Assembly: GCA_016840035.1 (NCBI GenBank)
Contig: JAEOTC010000092.1
Span: 1 to 39,010, forward strand
Source of the DNA: Candidatus Hodarchaeota archaeon
GTDB lineage: Archaea > Asgardarchaeota > Heimdallarchaeia > Hodarchaeales > Hodarchaeaceae
Reading direction: 5' to 3'
Length of the DNA: 39,010 nt
The position numbers and the translations under genes were made by a program. A model generated the notes under the pieces. It worked only from the letters and a program-made list of their open reading frames with translations. It had not been told where the DNA came from and did not search any database. Every line of letters begins with the position of its first letter. Positions within the stretch are counted from its first letter, which is position 1. Below are positions 24,843 to 33,651 of the stretch, in pieces.

Positions 24843-26942
24843 TTATGCTATCTTACTTAGAATTACCTCTATCTGAAATACATGATTAGATTCTGTAATT
24901 TTAAAGAAAGGAAATAATGATGTTCCTTGATATTGTTCTTCAAATCCGATCTCGGTCTTTGTAAACGAATATACGGGAAAAACCATACATTTTACTGACT
25001 CTGGGAACGTAACAGACAATGAAACCTTCTCAAGCTCATTTAAGTCTTGAATCATAAAAAAAGTGCATTGCTCTTCAGTAACAAATTCACTTAGGTTAAA
25101 TTTCCTCTCATTTAAATATCCATGAGTTTTATAAGGGTAAGAAGCTCCAAGAAAGTTCATTTCTGGAGAGAAATAAAAAATATTTTCCCCCTTCCCTTCT
25201 GGAAAATTGATCTCATAATCGACTATTAGTGAGGATTCTTGGAGACAGTAGGATTTACTCACAGAGCATGGAATATCCTCTTCGTTTCTTCCCAGAATCT
25301 TACCGAACCGATTAAGACTTAGTCTTCCTTTCGGAACATGCTCTATCGTATATTTCTGATTTGTAAAATTACCGATATCCTTATATTGATTTGATTGATA
25401 TTTTTGGATTGTGGAAATTTCACGAAAGAAATGATCTTGAAATGTCCACTTCTCTATACTATCTTCAGCCACAGCCGCATCATCAGTATGATAAGCTTCG
25501 AGTTTTCGTCTAAGGACATTCTGAAAGTCATATGTCCCTTTCTTAAGATTTAAAGAAAAAACAGATCCTCCCCTTAGTGATGATACAAAGCAAGAAATGC
25601 TTTTATTTTCTAAAATACCGTCAAGTTGACCATCTAACAATACATCTTGAATTTTAAGTTCAGGAAGGATGATAGCATTATCCTGACACGCACGATCGAT
25701 TAAATATTCTGCTGTATTCACGAATTTCAGACAGGCGTGCCGTAGAAATCTATAATAGATTCCACCAAACATTCCTGACCAGTACGAATCATTTGACTGA
25801 CTTGCTAGGATATTGTCCCAGATTTCATTTGATTCCGAAATCGATATTTGAGATGCGATTCGATTTAGTTTTTCTCTACAATATAACATCCTTTTGTGCA
25901 TTACATTCGATTGTGAGTACTTCACGAGAAAATTTTGCCAGATTGACCCTTGGGTAAACATTAAAACGTCTTCTGCATTTGGAATGTCGTTTTCTAATGC
26001 TTTCGTCCTTAAATTTTCAATTCGCTTTCGTAATGGTGTAGGAAGTGCCCAAATTGCCATCTTGTCATATGAACTTGTCGGTAAGTAGATGAGTCCTTGT
26101 GAACCATGATTTTCCATGTATTCACTTATCAGAACAGATTTTATCCAGCTATGTTCAAGAATCGATTCAAAAAAGCTATCCATCCAGCCTTTTGTTCCAT
26201 CATATCCCGAAACATAACATATATCATGAGTTGTACGATCACCCGCTGGCCAGACTCCCATTTTTTCAGCATCTGAAATCATCACAACTATTTTCTCGTG
26301 AGATTGATCACATGCCTTCTTAAGATACTCAATGGATTCTGAGGGCGATTTCCATGGCACAAAATAGCGTATGGATTCATTAATTGGAAAAATCGTTACT
26401 GAGTTTCCTTGATACTCAGTTTCGTACGTATAAAATGTTTCTTCTTCCGATAATCCAATTATATGGAGTAAATAATCATCAATGAATGTGTATTCAATAC
26501 CTAGCTTTTGGAGAGTTGAAGGTAAATCCGGTACCCACACTCTTTCTGCTAACCATATCCCTTTTGGAGAGATACCATAATTCTCTTTCCACCAATCAAC
26601 CATCATTATTATTTGTCGGAGACGATCTTCTTCAGGAATAATCGCAAGAATTGGCTCATAAAACCCTCCTCCTATAATTTCAACCTGTTTATTAGCATTT
26701 AGCTCGGAGATTATATCTAAAAATTCAGGGTGGTTATTTTTTAACCAAATAAGAAGGGGCCCACTAATATGAAGGTTGATTTTTATTTCTGTATAATTTG
26801 CAATCGTCCTAAAAAGGGGAAGATATGCTTTTTGATACGCTTCCTCAATAACCCATGGAAGATTACCTACAGGTTGATGCATATGGAATACAATCGGAAA
26901 ATAAACTGAACCTTGGTTTGAGTGATTCGTCAAGCTCTTCAC
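24843..26942 (-). CDS. GH57 4-alpha-glucanotransferase/alpha-amylase
   Basis: 699 aa, no signal peptide, so intracellular. All GH57 motifs are visible: HMHQP (20-24), GGGFYEP (91-97), WLAERVW with the nucleophile Glu133, SDAEKMGVWP with the acid/base Asp224, and SYDKMAIWALP near 291. The Glu-Asp spacing of 91 equals, as I recall it, that of the Thermococcus litoralis enzyme (E123/D214). The C-terminal half is beta-rich and fits the DUF1926-type domain of 4-alpha-glucanotransferases. It likely transfers maltodextrin segments in glycogen or starch metabolism. It starts at GTG 26942 without a clear ribosome binding site, so the start could shift slightly. It lies 17 bases after the longin-roadblock gene, which suggests a shared transcript with the small GTPase. 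Confidence 0.93.
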   Translation of the reverse strand: MKSLTNHSNQGSVYFPIVFHMHQPVGNLPWVIEEAYQKAYLPLFRTIANYTEIKINLHISGPLLIWLKNNHPEFLDIISELNANKQVEIIGGGFYEPILAIIPEEDRLRQIIMMVDWWKENYGISPKGIWLAERVWVPDLPSTLQKLGIEYTFIDDYLLHIIGLSEEETFYTYETEYQGNSVTIFPINESIRYFVPWKSPSESIEYLKKACDQSHEKIVVMISDAEKMGVWPAGDRTTHDICYVSGYDGTKGWMDSFFESILEHSWIKSVLISEYMENHGSQGLIYLPTSSYDKMAIWALPTPLRKRIENLRTKALENDIPNAEDVLMFTQGSIWQNFLVKYSQSNVMHKRMLYCREKLNRIASQISISESNEIWDNILASQSNDSYWSGMFGGIYYRFLRHACLKFVNTAEYLIDRACQDNAIILPELKIQDVLLDGQLDGILENKSISCFVSSLRGGSVFSLNLKKGTYDFQNVLRRKLEAYHTDDAAVAEDSIEKWTFQDHFFREISTIQKYQSNQYKDIGNFTNQKYTIEHVPKGRLSLNRFGKILGRNEEDIPCSVSKSYCLQESSLIVDYEINFPEGKGENIFYFSPEMNFLGASYPYKTHGYLNERKFNLSEFVTEEQCTFFMIQDLNELEKVSLSVTFPESVKCMVFPVYSFTKTEIGFEEQYQGTSLFPFFKITESNHVFQIEVILSKIA

Positions 26943-26959
26943 ATGAGAAAATGGACTAT

Positions 26960-27748
26960 TCAGATAATAAGCTGTTTGATTTCAGCGATTTTTGATTCCA
27001 CTGTAGTAATTGTATCAGAGGGGGCAATCTTAGGATTCGCGTCAATTAACAGTAATAATCCTTCACCTAGAATATAAACAAAGATATTTGAAACGCCACT
27101 AACAGCAAGAAAGAACTCGGGTTGTTCTAAATGGGCAGCAAAAGCTCCTCGTATAGCACGAACAGCGGCAGGAAGAATCTTTGGATCCATTTGATTAACT
27201 ATTACTGCTCCCGTGAAAGAAGAAACACAGGCACCCTGAATTGCTTCTTCTGTTGATTTCCAACTTAAGAGTACTTCATCAACGGATTGTTTCATTGATT
27301 CTCCCATATACCGACTTTCCCCAGTCATAACCGTTAAAATGGCTTCGTCAAAGTCTTGTTTCTCTTTTTTTGTTATCCGAATTGATTTTCTACCAAATTT
27401 ATATGAAAAACTACCCAGGAATAAAGTCATCAAGGTTCTAAGTTTAAATTCTATATCCAGTAGTGATGCTGAAGCCGAAGATACCAATGCGAAAAGACCT
27501 TCACCTCGAACAATGCCAGCGATCCGCATTGAAGCGAAATCAACATAGAAAATTTGGCCTGGATCAATTTGTTCTTCCTTCAATCCTTGAGAAAGATCAA
27601 AAGCTGATTGCAACAATGTAAAGATTTGTTTGGGAGAGAAATCATCAGTATCCTTTGAAGGACGAAAATCCTTCGAAATTAATGGACGTCCTTTATCTGT
27701 GAATACAAAGAAACCTAAAAAGATTTCAAGCTCATCAAATGAAACCAT
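26960..27748 (-). CDS. Longin-like plus roadblock-like protein, putative GTPase partner
   Basis: 262 aa, soluble. The N-terminal part (about 1-140) has a longin-like order: strand IFLGFFVFTDKGRPLI, helix (QIFTLLQSAFDLSQGL), strands (IFYVDFASMRIAGIVRGEGLFALVSS), long helix. The C-terminal part (about 155-262) resembles a roadblock/LC7 domain: helix, strand GACVSSFTGAVIVNQ, helix with AAVRAIRGAFAAHL, strands FLAVSGVSNIFVYILGEGLLLLID, final helix. In bacteria the roadblock protein MglB is a GAP for the GTPase MglA, and eukaryotic Ragulator uses roadblock proteins toward Rag GTPases. The gene follows a Ras-like GTPase by six bases, and its ribosome binding site (AGGAGAG) lies inside the GTPase gene. 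A regulator or effector of that GTPase is the natural inference. Confidence 0.78.
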   Translation of the reverse strand: MVSFDELEIFLGFFVFTDKGRPLISKDFRPSKDTDDFSPKQIFTLLQSAFDLSQGLKEEQIDPGQIFYVDFASMRIAGIVRGEGLFALVSSASASLLDIEFKLRTLMTLFLGSFSYKFGRKSIRITKKEKQDFDEAILTVMTGESRYMGESMKQSVDEVLLSWKSTEEAIQGACVSSFTGAVIVNQMDPKILPAAVRAIRGAFAAHLEQPEFFLAVSGVSNIFVYILGEGLLLLIDANPKIAPSDTITTVESKIAEIKQLII

Positions 27749-27754
27749 TTGTTT

Positions 27755-28297
27755 TCACTCTCCTAATATTAACTTGCCCATTTGAACAAAAGCGTCTTCT
27801 ACCTTAGAGCCAGTTTTTGCTGATGTAGTAATGAATTCTTCTGCTTCTAATTTTTTCATTATTTCCTCTCGAGAACCAGGTACTTCTTCTTTAGCGAGAT
27901 CTTCCTTATTCCCAATAACAATGATTTTGGCGTTAGGACTCTGTTCTCGTACATCATCTCGCCATCTCTCGAGTTTTGTAAATGTCTCCTCTGTCCGAGA
28001 TAAATCAAAGACAAGAAAAACACCATGGGCTTTTTTCAGGTATAGGTGACGAAAATTAGTAAATCCAGATTGACCAGCTACATCCCAGATCTGATAGATT
28101 AACTCCTGTTTTCCACCATCATGAGTATCTAGCATTACAGTTTTGGATAAGAAGTCAACTCCTAGTGTGATTTGATATCCCTCTTCAAAAAAATTGTCCA
28201 CATAACGTTTAATCAGGCTAGTCTTCCCCACTTCTGGTTCACCGACTAATAACAGCTTAAAGGCAAATTTACCCGATTTTCCTTTCTTTTTCGGCAT
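27755..28297 (-). CDS. Ras-like small GTPase, paired with a longin-roadblock protein
   Basis: 180 aa. G motifs are complete: GEPEVGKTS (G1), Thr in QITLGVDF (switch I), DVAGQSGF (G3, catalytic Gln kept but followed by Ser-Gly rather than the usual Glu-Arg), GNKED (G4) and TTSAK (G5). The N-terminus is Lys-rich (MPKKKGKSGK) and could favour contact with acidic lipids. There is no C-terminal Cys for prenylation. The start is ATG with GAGGAG seven bases upstream. It heads a leftward cluster with the longin-roadblock gene (six-base gap) and GH57 glucanotransferase (17 more bases). A 222-base divergent promoter region with an AT palindrome (TTAATAT-T-ATATTAA, 28413-28427) separates it from the next membrane protein. 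Confidence 0.95.
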   Translation of the reverse strand: MPKKKGKSGKFAFKLLLVGEPEVGKTSLIKRYVDNFFEEGYQITLGVDFLSKTVMLDTHDGGKQELIYQIWDVAGQSGFTNFRHLYLKKAHGVFLVFDLSRTEETFTKLERWRDDVREQSPNAKIIVIGNKEDLAKEEVPGSREEIMKKLEAEEFITTSAKTGSKVEDAFVQMGKLILGE

Positions 28298-28519
28298 GGA
28301 ACTATCTCCTCTTTCTTTTTGGGCAATAGAATTGAGATTATTTTAACGATTTTCTCTGAAAAGTATTTTCTTAAAAGGATTCGCCAATTTCGACGAATTA
28401 TAACGTATTAGGTTAATATTATATTAATAGATAATTATGATGACTTATCAATAAATTGCATTCCATTACTATTACATGATCTTGAGTACTTCTCCATTAA
28501 TAAAGACTCGTGAACACCT

Positions 28520-31105
28520 ATGACGTCTCTATGTCAAATCAGTTTCAATTTACAGGCAGAAGGGAAGGCAAAAATTGAATCCTTCCGTTTTAATGTTAAT
28601 ACACTCTCGGATCCGTCCGTAGAATTTCCTAGCTTCCCAAAAGATAAAATGTTACGAGCTTTAAGTGAACATAGCCGGGCACAACGGTATGGATTCGCTC
28701 AAGGCCATTTGAAAAATCTCAAATTTAAAAAATGCGACGAATTTAGTAGTGAAGAAGAAATTCACATACTGATGTTAGTTTTTGAAAAGATCGGTCCTAT
28801 TTCGCTAGTTTTTAGGAACAAATTTGAATATTTGGTCTTAGAGGGCATTGACTCCCAATATAACTACATTGGTTATAAAACACTTGTAAATCTTCTTATT
28901 CAGGTTATCAAACCAGAAACGGAGCCCATCCAAGGATTAGGAAGGATTAAAGCCGTTTATCATGCATCCAATACGCAAGAATTGGCACGGAAAGCATCCT
29001 ATGTTCCAATTCTCGATACAACGGAAGGTAAGATTACTCTATTTACGTTAAGTATCATTTTACCTACACTAGTCGTTATCGTTCTTCCTCTTGAATGGCT
29101 AGATGAAATGTTCTCATATTTGTTGGTGTTAGGTCTTCTTTCAATACTAGTGTGTTCATATTCAATAATCAAGCGCTCTTTACGTCATGCACCTCTCGGT
29201 ATAATATCATTGATTGCTTCATATCTGATAACTGAAACTTTAATACATTTTGATATACTAACAGCTGGGATTAATCCATGGGGAATTTTCAATAATATTT
29301 CCAGGCAAAATCTGATTGGAATCTTACGAAATCAACCAATCGTAAACTCAATTGGTTCTCAAATATTCATTGGGTTTGACCTCCTTGGTGCGATTGTACC
29401 TTTCCTTGATATCATCCTCTTAGGTATCATTCCATTTACCATTGGTGCTGGATTATCAGGATTATTGGAGAAGGTTGAAAAATTCTCTATACGAACTATT
29501 GCTGTTAAATCATTCTTTGCAGCATTATTTCTAATTTTTATTATTGCTATTCCAACCACTTATCATGCATTTGGAAAAGGTATGGAAGGTACACTCTATG
29601 CAAGTATAGGTGTTACTCAAACTGCAGAAATTTTTTCAGAGAGGTTTTTTGCTAATCTTGAAGATAATATTGATGAATTATGGACTCTTATTCATTCTGC
29701 TCAATATAATTTTGATAAAGCGGATAATTCCTTTCGACAATTTGCTGAAAATCCTCTTATAGCATCTCTTCTTCCGCTAATATTTCCAGAAGTGGCAGGA
29801 ATCCCCCTTAAGGATCTTCCAAAGATACTAGCCTTAACTGATGTTGTTTCTGAATCATTAGGTTATGTTCCAAACTTGTTATGGTCTTTGACAAATTTAG
29901 AATCAGGGATAAACCTTACTTTCTCAATTCTACAGGACTCCATTGGTCAATCCACAGTAGGTGGGTATGGGGCTTCTTCTGTAGCAGTATATGATCCATC
30001 AATGCGTGATGCTTTAAACCTCCTGATTCAGGGTACAAATAACCTTTCATCAATTGAAGCTCCCTTGTTAATTCTTTTCTCACAAGCGAGAGAGAAAATA
30101 GATTATTCAGTCTTTGCGGAAATTTCCTCAGTTCTAACGGAACTAGAACTTGTACTCCCTATCTTGATTACTATTTTAGATGGATTAGTTCCTTGGGTTA
30201 ATAGTACATATAAATTAACTCTTGTCATTGACGATCTATTTGATTTTCAATTTGAAAGTGCCTATTTACAGAGTGCGGTAGATGATTTTAATCGATCAAC
30301 ATCAATTTCCGATCTCGATATTGCATCCCTACCAAATACCTCCATTGTTCCTATCAGAGACCTCTCAGAGTTTAGTACCAATCTTCACTCCGTTACAAAA
30401 TACTTCCTTTACACAATTGAAAATGGAACTCAAATGTTTCAACAGCTGAATAGTACATTGAGACTGTTTCAAGATGTAGCATTTTCTGATCCTCAAAATA
30501 TTGATGATCCCATTTGGCAAGAAATTGAGGATGGATTAAACCAAACAGAATATCATCTGAATGCAACACAATACAGCTTAGCTGAGATGAGTAATATTGT
30601 AACTTCCCAAAGTGAGCTGGATTATCAAGAGTTAAACTCTTTCCTTGGAGAACTACAAACATTTATTGATGATACGAGTACTGAATTTGATGTGGTTCAA
30701 GAATATTTCGATGCTCTTGAGGGTACATACGATGCAAGCTCTCACTTTTCTATGGGTGTTAAATTATTAAATGAAACTCTAATGGCAAATGGCACTCTTG
30801 CAGGTGATTATTCTTCGACTAGAGGGAATTTTACTCAAAGTCAAATTATCGCAAATCAAACATCAGACATCCTACTAAACATTCCAACTCATCTTCTGAA
30901 TCAAAGTGCAATTACAAATTGGGAAAACCTAGTTAAAGGAGATATTGGGAATAACTTAACTAATTCAATCTATGTTAATTCAGCAAACTGTATCGCCTTG
31001 ATTGACACAATTGTGGGTGCTGGATTTATCAATCCGCTAGATGGTTTGAGATTTGCTGAAATATTAAATGATGCAGATATGATGGATTGGAATATCTTCT
31101 CCTGA
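28520..31105 (+). CDS. Membrane protein with large sequon-rich helical ectodomain
   Basis: 861 aa. Residues 1-170 form a mixed soluble domain that I do not recognise. Five or six TM helices lie at about 172-192, 197-217, 224-243, 279-312 and 328-348. The remaining ~510 residues are mainly alpha-helical and hydrophilic, with 15 N-x-S/T sequons between residues 465 and 812 (for example N465, N508, N561, N606, N674, N757, N794). Only one other sequon (N259) occurs in the rest. The enrichment says the C-terminal domain is outside the cell and N-glycosylated. Long helices suggest a stalk or coiled-coil sensor. The family is unknown. It is divergent from the GTPase cluster and convergent with the M3 peptidase. 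Confidence 0.82.
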   Translation: MTSLCQISFNLQAEGKAKIESFRFNVNTLSDPSVEFPSFPKDKMLRALSEHSRAQRYGFAQGHLKNLKFKKCDEFSSEEEIHILMLVFEKIGPISLVFRNKFEYLVLEGIDSQYNYIGYKTLVNLLIQVIKPETEPIQGLGRIKAVYHASNTQELARKASYVPILDTTEGKITLFTLSIILPTLVVIVLPLEWLDEMFSYLLVLGLLSILVCSYSIIKRSLRHAPLGIISLIASYLITETLIHFDILTAGINPWGIFNNISRQNLIGILRNQPIVNSIGSQIFIGFDLLGAIVPFLDIILLGIIPFTIGAGLSGLLEKVEKFSIRTIAVKSFFAALFLIFIIAIPTTYHAFGKGMEGTLYASIGVTQTAEIFSERFFANLEDNIDELWTLIHSAQYNFDKADNSFRQFAENPLIASLLPLIFPEVAGIPLKDLPKILALTDVVSESLGYVPNLLWSLTNLESGINLTFSILQDSIGQSTVGGYGASSVAVYDPSMRDALNLLIQGTNNLSSIEAPLLILFSQAREKIDYSVFAEISSVLTELELVLPILITILDGLVPWVNSTYKLTLVIDDLFDFQFESAYLQSAVDDFNRSTSISDLDIASLPNTSIVPIRDLSEFSTNLHSVTKYFLYTIENGTQMFQQLNSTLRLFQDVAFSDPQNIDDPIWQEIEDGLNQTEYHLNATQYSLAEMSNIVTSQSELDYQELNSFLGELQTFIDDTSTEFDVVQEYFDALEGTYDASSHFSMGVKLLNETLMANGTLAGDYSSTRGNFTQSQIIANQTSDILLNIPTHLLNQSAITNWENLVKGDIGNNLTNSIYVNSANCIALIDTIVGAGFINPLDGLRFAEILNDADMMDWNIFS

Positions 31106-31126
31106 GAAAATACAGGTGGAATGCTT

Positions 31127-31146
31127 CTTCTTGTTGCTACAAGAAG
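31127..31146. terminator. Perfect 8-bp hairpin between convergent genes
   Basis: CTTCTTGT (31127-31134) pairs with ACAAGAAG (31139-31146) around loop TGCT. It covers the stop codon of the leftward M3 peptidase and lies 22 bases after the rightward membrane protein. Being symmetric it could act on both strands; no long T-tract follows, so terminator activity is uncertain. Confidence 0.4.
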
Positions 31147-32678
31147 GAAAATTCCGTCTCCTCCTTAAGATATGGTTGTGGATCCATATCCCAAACAGAA
31201 AGATCAAATTCACCCCTGGTGGTTGCTAATTCTCGAATCACTTGACCTACATGTCTCGCTGCATCATCTCTCCAAAATTCTTCTCCAAATTCATCTATCA
31301 TTTGATTCATCCATTCTTTAACCCTTACACTTGCTAACATGTAGGAGGGGGCGTATATGTCATAATTGGGTGTTATGTGGTGTGTTAACCAATAATCACC
31401 TGGTATCTCCCAGAAATATCTCTTAGTTAATTCCTGAAACCTTTTAGATGCATCCTCATATGAATAGTCTTGTTTCCAATACTCGATCTTCATCAGGGAA
31501 TTTGCAGCATAAAAAACTAGGAAATAGAGATTTATAAAATGACGTCGGTCTATGATATCTTGAACTACTTCCTTGCTCATTCCGAGCTCATTTTCTAAGT
31601 ATAATGGCTGTTGTAGAAGCATTTCAAGAAAAATGGAAAATGTTTCGGCCACACTCATGGGGATAATGTACCGTTTCCAAAAGGAATCGTTTTCATTACC
31701 AGAGGCTCCGTGTATTCCGTGACCATATTCGTGATAAAGGCTTGTAAAATCACTAAATGGGGAAACACGTTTATAGACAACACGTATGTCATTAGGAACC
31801 TGAATAGAGAAACAAAATGCGGAAGGTGATTTCTTCTCCCGATCTTCATTATCCACTTTGATTTTTTTCAATTCTTCGTTGAAACCAAGATGAGTTAACA
31901 CCTTTTCGATCGATTTCTGGGGATTTTTCTTGGTAAAATACTGGTTCAAGGGAGAATAGATCCTCCCTCTTGCTAGATAGAAATCATCATAGTACTCAAA
32001 GGATTCTTTACCAAGGATTTCGGGAGCAAAATGATCAGCTGCCTCCAGAAACGACTTTCTTGCCCCATCTCCTAGAATATTTATAAAATCCTTTAATTTT
32101 TCAAATGTCAAATATTCACGTTCTAGATAAGCATCAAGAGGACTCGTTTCGTAGAGCTTATAGACTTGTCGTGAAATATTAAATCGTTTTGTTATTAGTG
32201 AGGCTAACTGAGGGGCTTTCTGTATGAAGTCATCGTAAACCTGTTTACGATTTACGTCATTTGACTCTGAAGCGTTAAATTGACGCCATGATCCCCAATT
32301 AACTGGTTTTCCATGAACTTTGAAATCCTTATTTGATAGAACTTTCGTTCGTTCTTCATAGAGCTCTAATGTAACTGGTAATTTGCGAGCTTGTGATATG
32401 GCATAAATACTGTGTAAATAGAACGACCGAGGTTCTTGAAAATTAGTAAGAAACTCCGTGCTTAATTCCACAAGTGAATTACTGACGCTTTCCATTATTG
32501 TTTTGTCATATTCCAAACCACTGGTTTGATTATATCGTTGTTCAGAGAGTTGAATATGAAATTCTTCGAATTTCCTGCCGAGATTATTGATCTTATTATC
32601 AGAAGAAGAGGCCACTAAGTTCACCCTTGATAAATTGAAGGACTCCCAAGATAGATGTAAAAGAGATTTTCGAATCAA
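31137..32678 (-). CDS. M3-family oligoendopeptidase-like metallopeptidase
   Basis: 513 aa, no signal peptide, cytosolic. The zinc site HEYGHGIH (His316, Glu317, His320) is the M3 signature HExGHxxH, and Glu345 in SVAETFSIF is the expected third ligand. The mostly helical N-terminal region and C-terminal motifs (YWLTHHITPNYDIYAPSYMLA, residues near 430-450) fit PepF/thimet-like peptidases. They cleave short peptides inside a closed channel, usually to recycle peptides. It is somewhat shorter than typical PepF (about 560-600 aa). It appears monocistronic; the divergent 7TM gene starts 120 bases upstream. Confidence 0.92.
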   Translation of the reverse strand: MIRKSLLHLSWESFNLSRVNLVASSSDNKINNLGRKFEEFHIQLSEQRYNQTSGLEYDKTIMESVSNSLVELSTEFLTNFQEPRSFYLHSIYAISQARKLPVTLELYEERTKVLSNKDFKVHGKPVNWGSWRQFNASESNDVNRKQVYDDFIQKAPQLASLITKRFNISRQVYKLYETSPLDAYLEREYLTFEKLKDFINILGDGARKSFLEAADHFAPEILGKESFEYYDDFYLARGRIYSPLNQYFTKKNPQKSIEKVLTHLGFNEELKKIKVDNEDREKKSPSAFCFSIQVPNDIRVVYKRVSPFSDFTSLYHEYGHGIHGASGNENDSFWKRYIIPMSVAETFSIFLEMLLQQPLYLENELGMSKEVVQDIIDRRHFINLYFLVFYAANSLMKIEYWKQDYSYEDASKRFQELTKRYFWEIPGDYWLTHHITPNYDIYAPSYMLASVRVKEWMNQMIDEFGEEFWRDDAARHVGQVIRELATTRGEFDLSVWDMDPQPYLKEETEFSFL

Positions 32679-32798
32679 TTAAAGTGTTTTTTGACTCAGC
32701 CTGAATTGGTAGTAACCTTTTTGAGGATAGGTAATCACATTATAACAGCGACTTTTTTTGAATTAGAGGTTGATTCAAAGGTTTAAAGGTGATAATTA

Positions 32799-33626
32799 AT
32801 GGAACCAGTTGATATAGTCGGGGTAGTATTTATTATCTTAGGAATTATATTTTATTTGGCACTTGGAATACGACTTTATAGATCTTATAAAGATTCGGAA
32901 AAGAAACAAACGTTATATCTATCTTTACTGCTGATTTTCGGTGGAATGGCATTATTGTCTCTTACTCTTGAACAAGTAATACTACTTGTTAATGCAGATC
33001 CGCTTGATTCACAAACGGTTGATGATGCTATCAGTATTTTGAAATATTCAGAAATTGATGTCTTCTGGGTAGCATTTATGTTTGCTACTCTGGCTTGGAT
33101 AACTAGTAGTATGGCAATCATTGCTGCAAACTTTTTCACTCAATCATTTTTCCCTGAAAGTAATAAAAGACTATTACTCATCCCTATCATTTTAATGGTT
33201 GGGTTCCTCCTTCTTCTGACTTTATCTCCCTTTTATTATGAATACGTGGAAGGGGATTGGAGTCCCAATCACGATGCCTCAACAACTTTTCTTAAATGGA
33301 TTCTTTTCTTGATACCTTTATGGACAATATCATTCCTCTTCTTGTACCTAAGCGTGTCTCTAAAGCGAAAAGGAGTAATCGCATGGCGTCGAGTTGGTTG
33401 GTTCTTCATGAGTCAGGTAATATTATCAATCGGATTTACAATTGAAATATTAAATCCAGGTACTATTACCACTTTTCTTGATAGTCTCAACATAAACATA
33501 GATTTATTACTGAATAAAGCTTTGTGGGCTGTATCATCACGATTTATGGTCATGATGTATCCCATCCTCATGTGGATTGCTGTATATACTCCCAATTGGG
33601 CAAAAGGTTTGCTTGGTGTGTCCTAA
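32799..33626 (+). CDS. Seven-TM membrane protein of unknown function
   Basis: 275 aa with seven hydrophobic helices at roughly 7-26, 41-62, 87-111, 124-145, 165-187, 198-215 and 240-262, and little soluble sequence. Size and spacing resemble small archaeal 7TM receptor-like proteins and the 7TM part of the longin-tailed protein at 7977-9074. No retinal-binding Lys motif is evident in the last helix, so I do not call it a rhodopsin. ATG start with GGTGAT five bases upstream. A T-tract follows at 33644-33651. Divergent from the M3 peptidase. Confidence 0.75.
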   Translation: MEPVDIVGVVFIILGIIFYLALGIRLYRSYKDSEKKQTLYLSLLLIFGGMALLSLTLEQVILLVNADPLDSQTVDDAISILKYSEIDVFWVAFMFATLAWITSSMAIIAANFFTQSFFPESNKRLLLIPIILMVGFLLLLTLSPFYYEYVEGDWSPNHDASTTFLKWILFLIPLWTISFLFLYLSVSLKRKGVIAWRRVGWFFMSQVILSIGFTIEILNPGTITTFLDSLNINIDLLLNKALWAVSSRFMVMMYPILMWIAVYTPNWAKGLLGVS

Positions 33627-33630
33627 GCTC

Positions 33631-33651
33631 CAATCCTTCCTTCTTTTTTTT
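33631..33651 (+). terminator. T-rich terminator after the 7TM gene
   Basis: A pyrimidine-rich stretch ending in eight T lies shortly after the 7TM stop and touches the stop of the convergent gene. This is the usual form of an archaeal intrinsic terminator. Confidence 0.45.

Noticed and set aside
32799..33626. Microbial rhodopsin
   Set aside because: Seven TM helices fit, but the last helix lacks a credible retinal-linking Lys motif and the other rhodopsin residues are absent.
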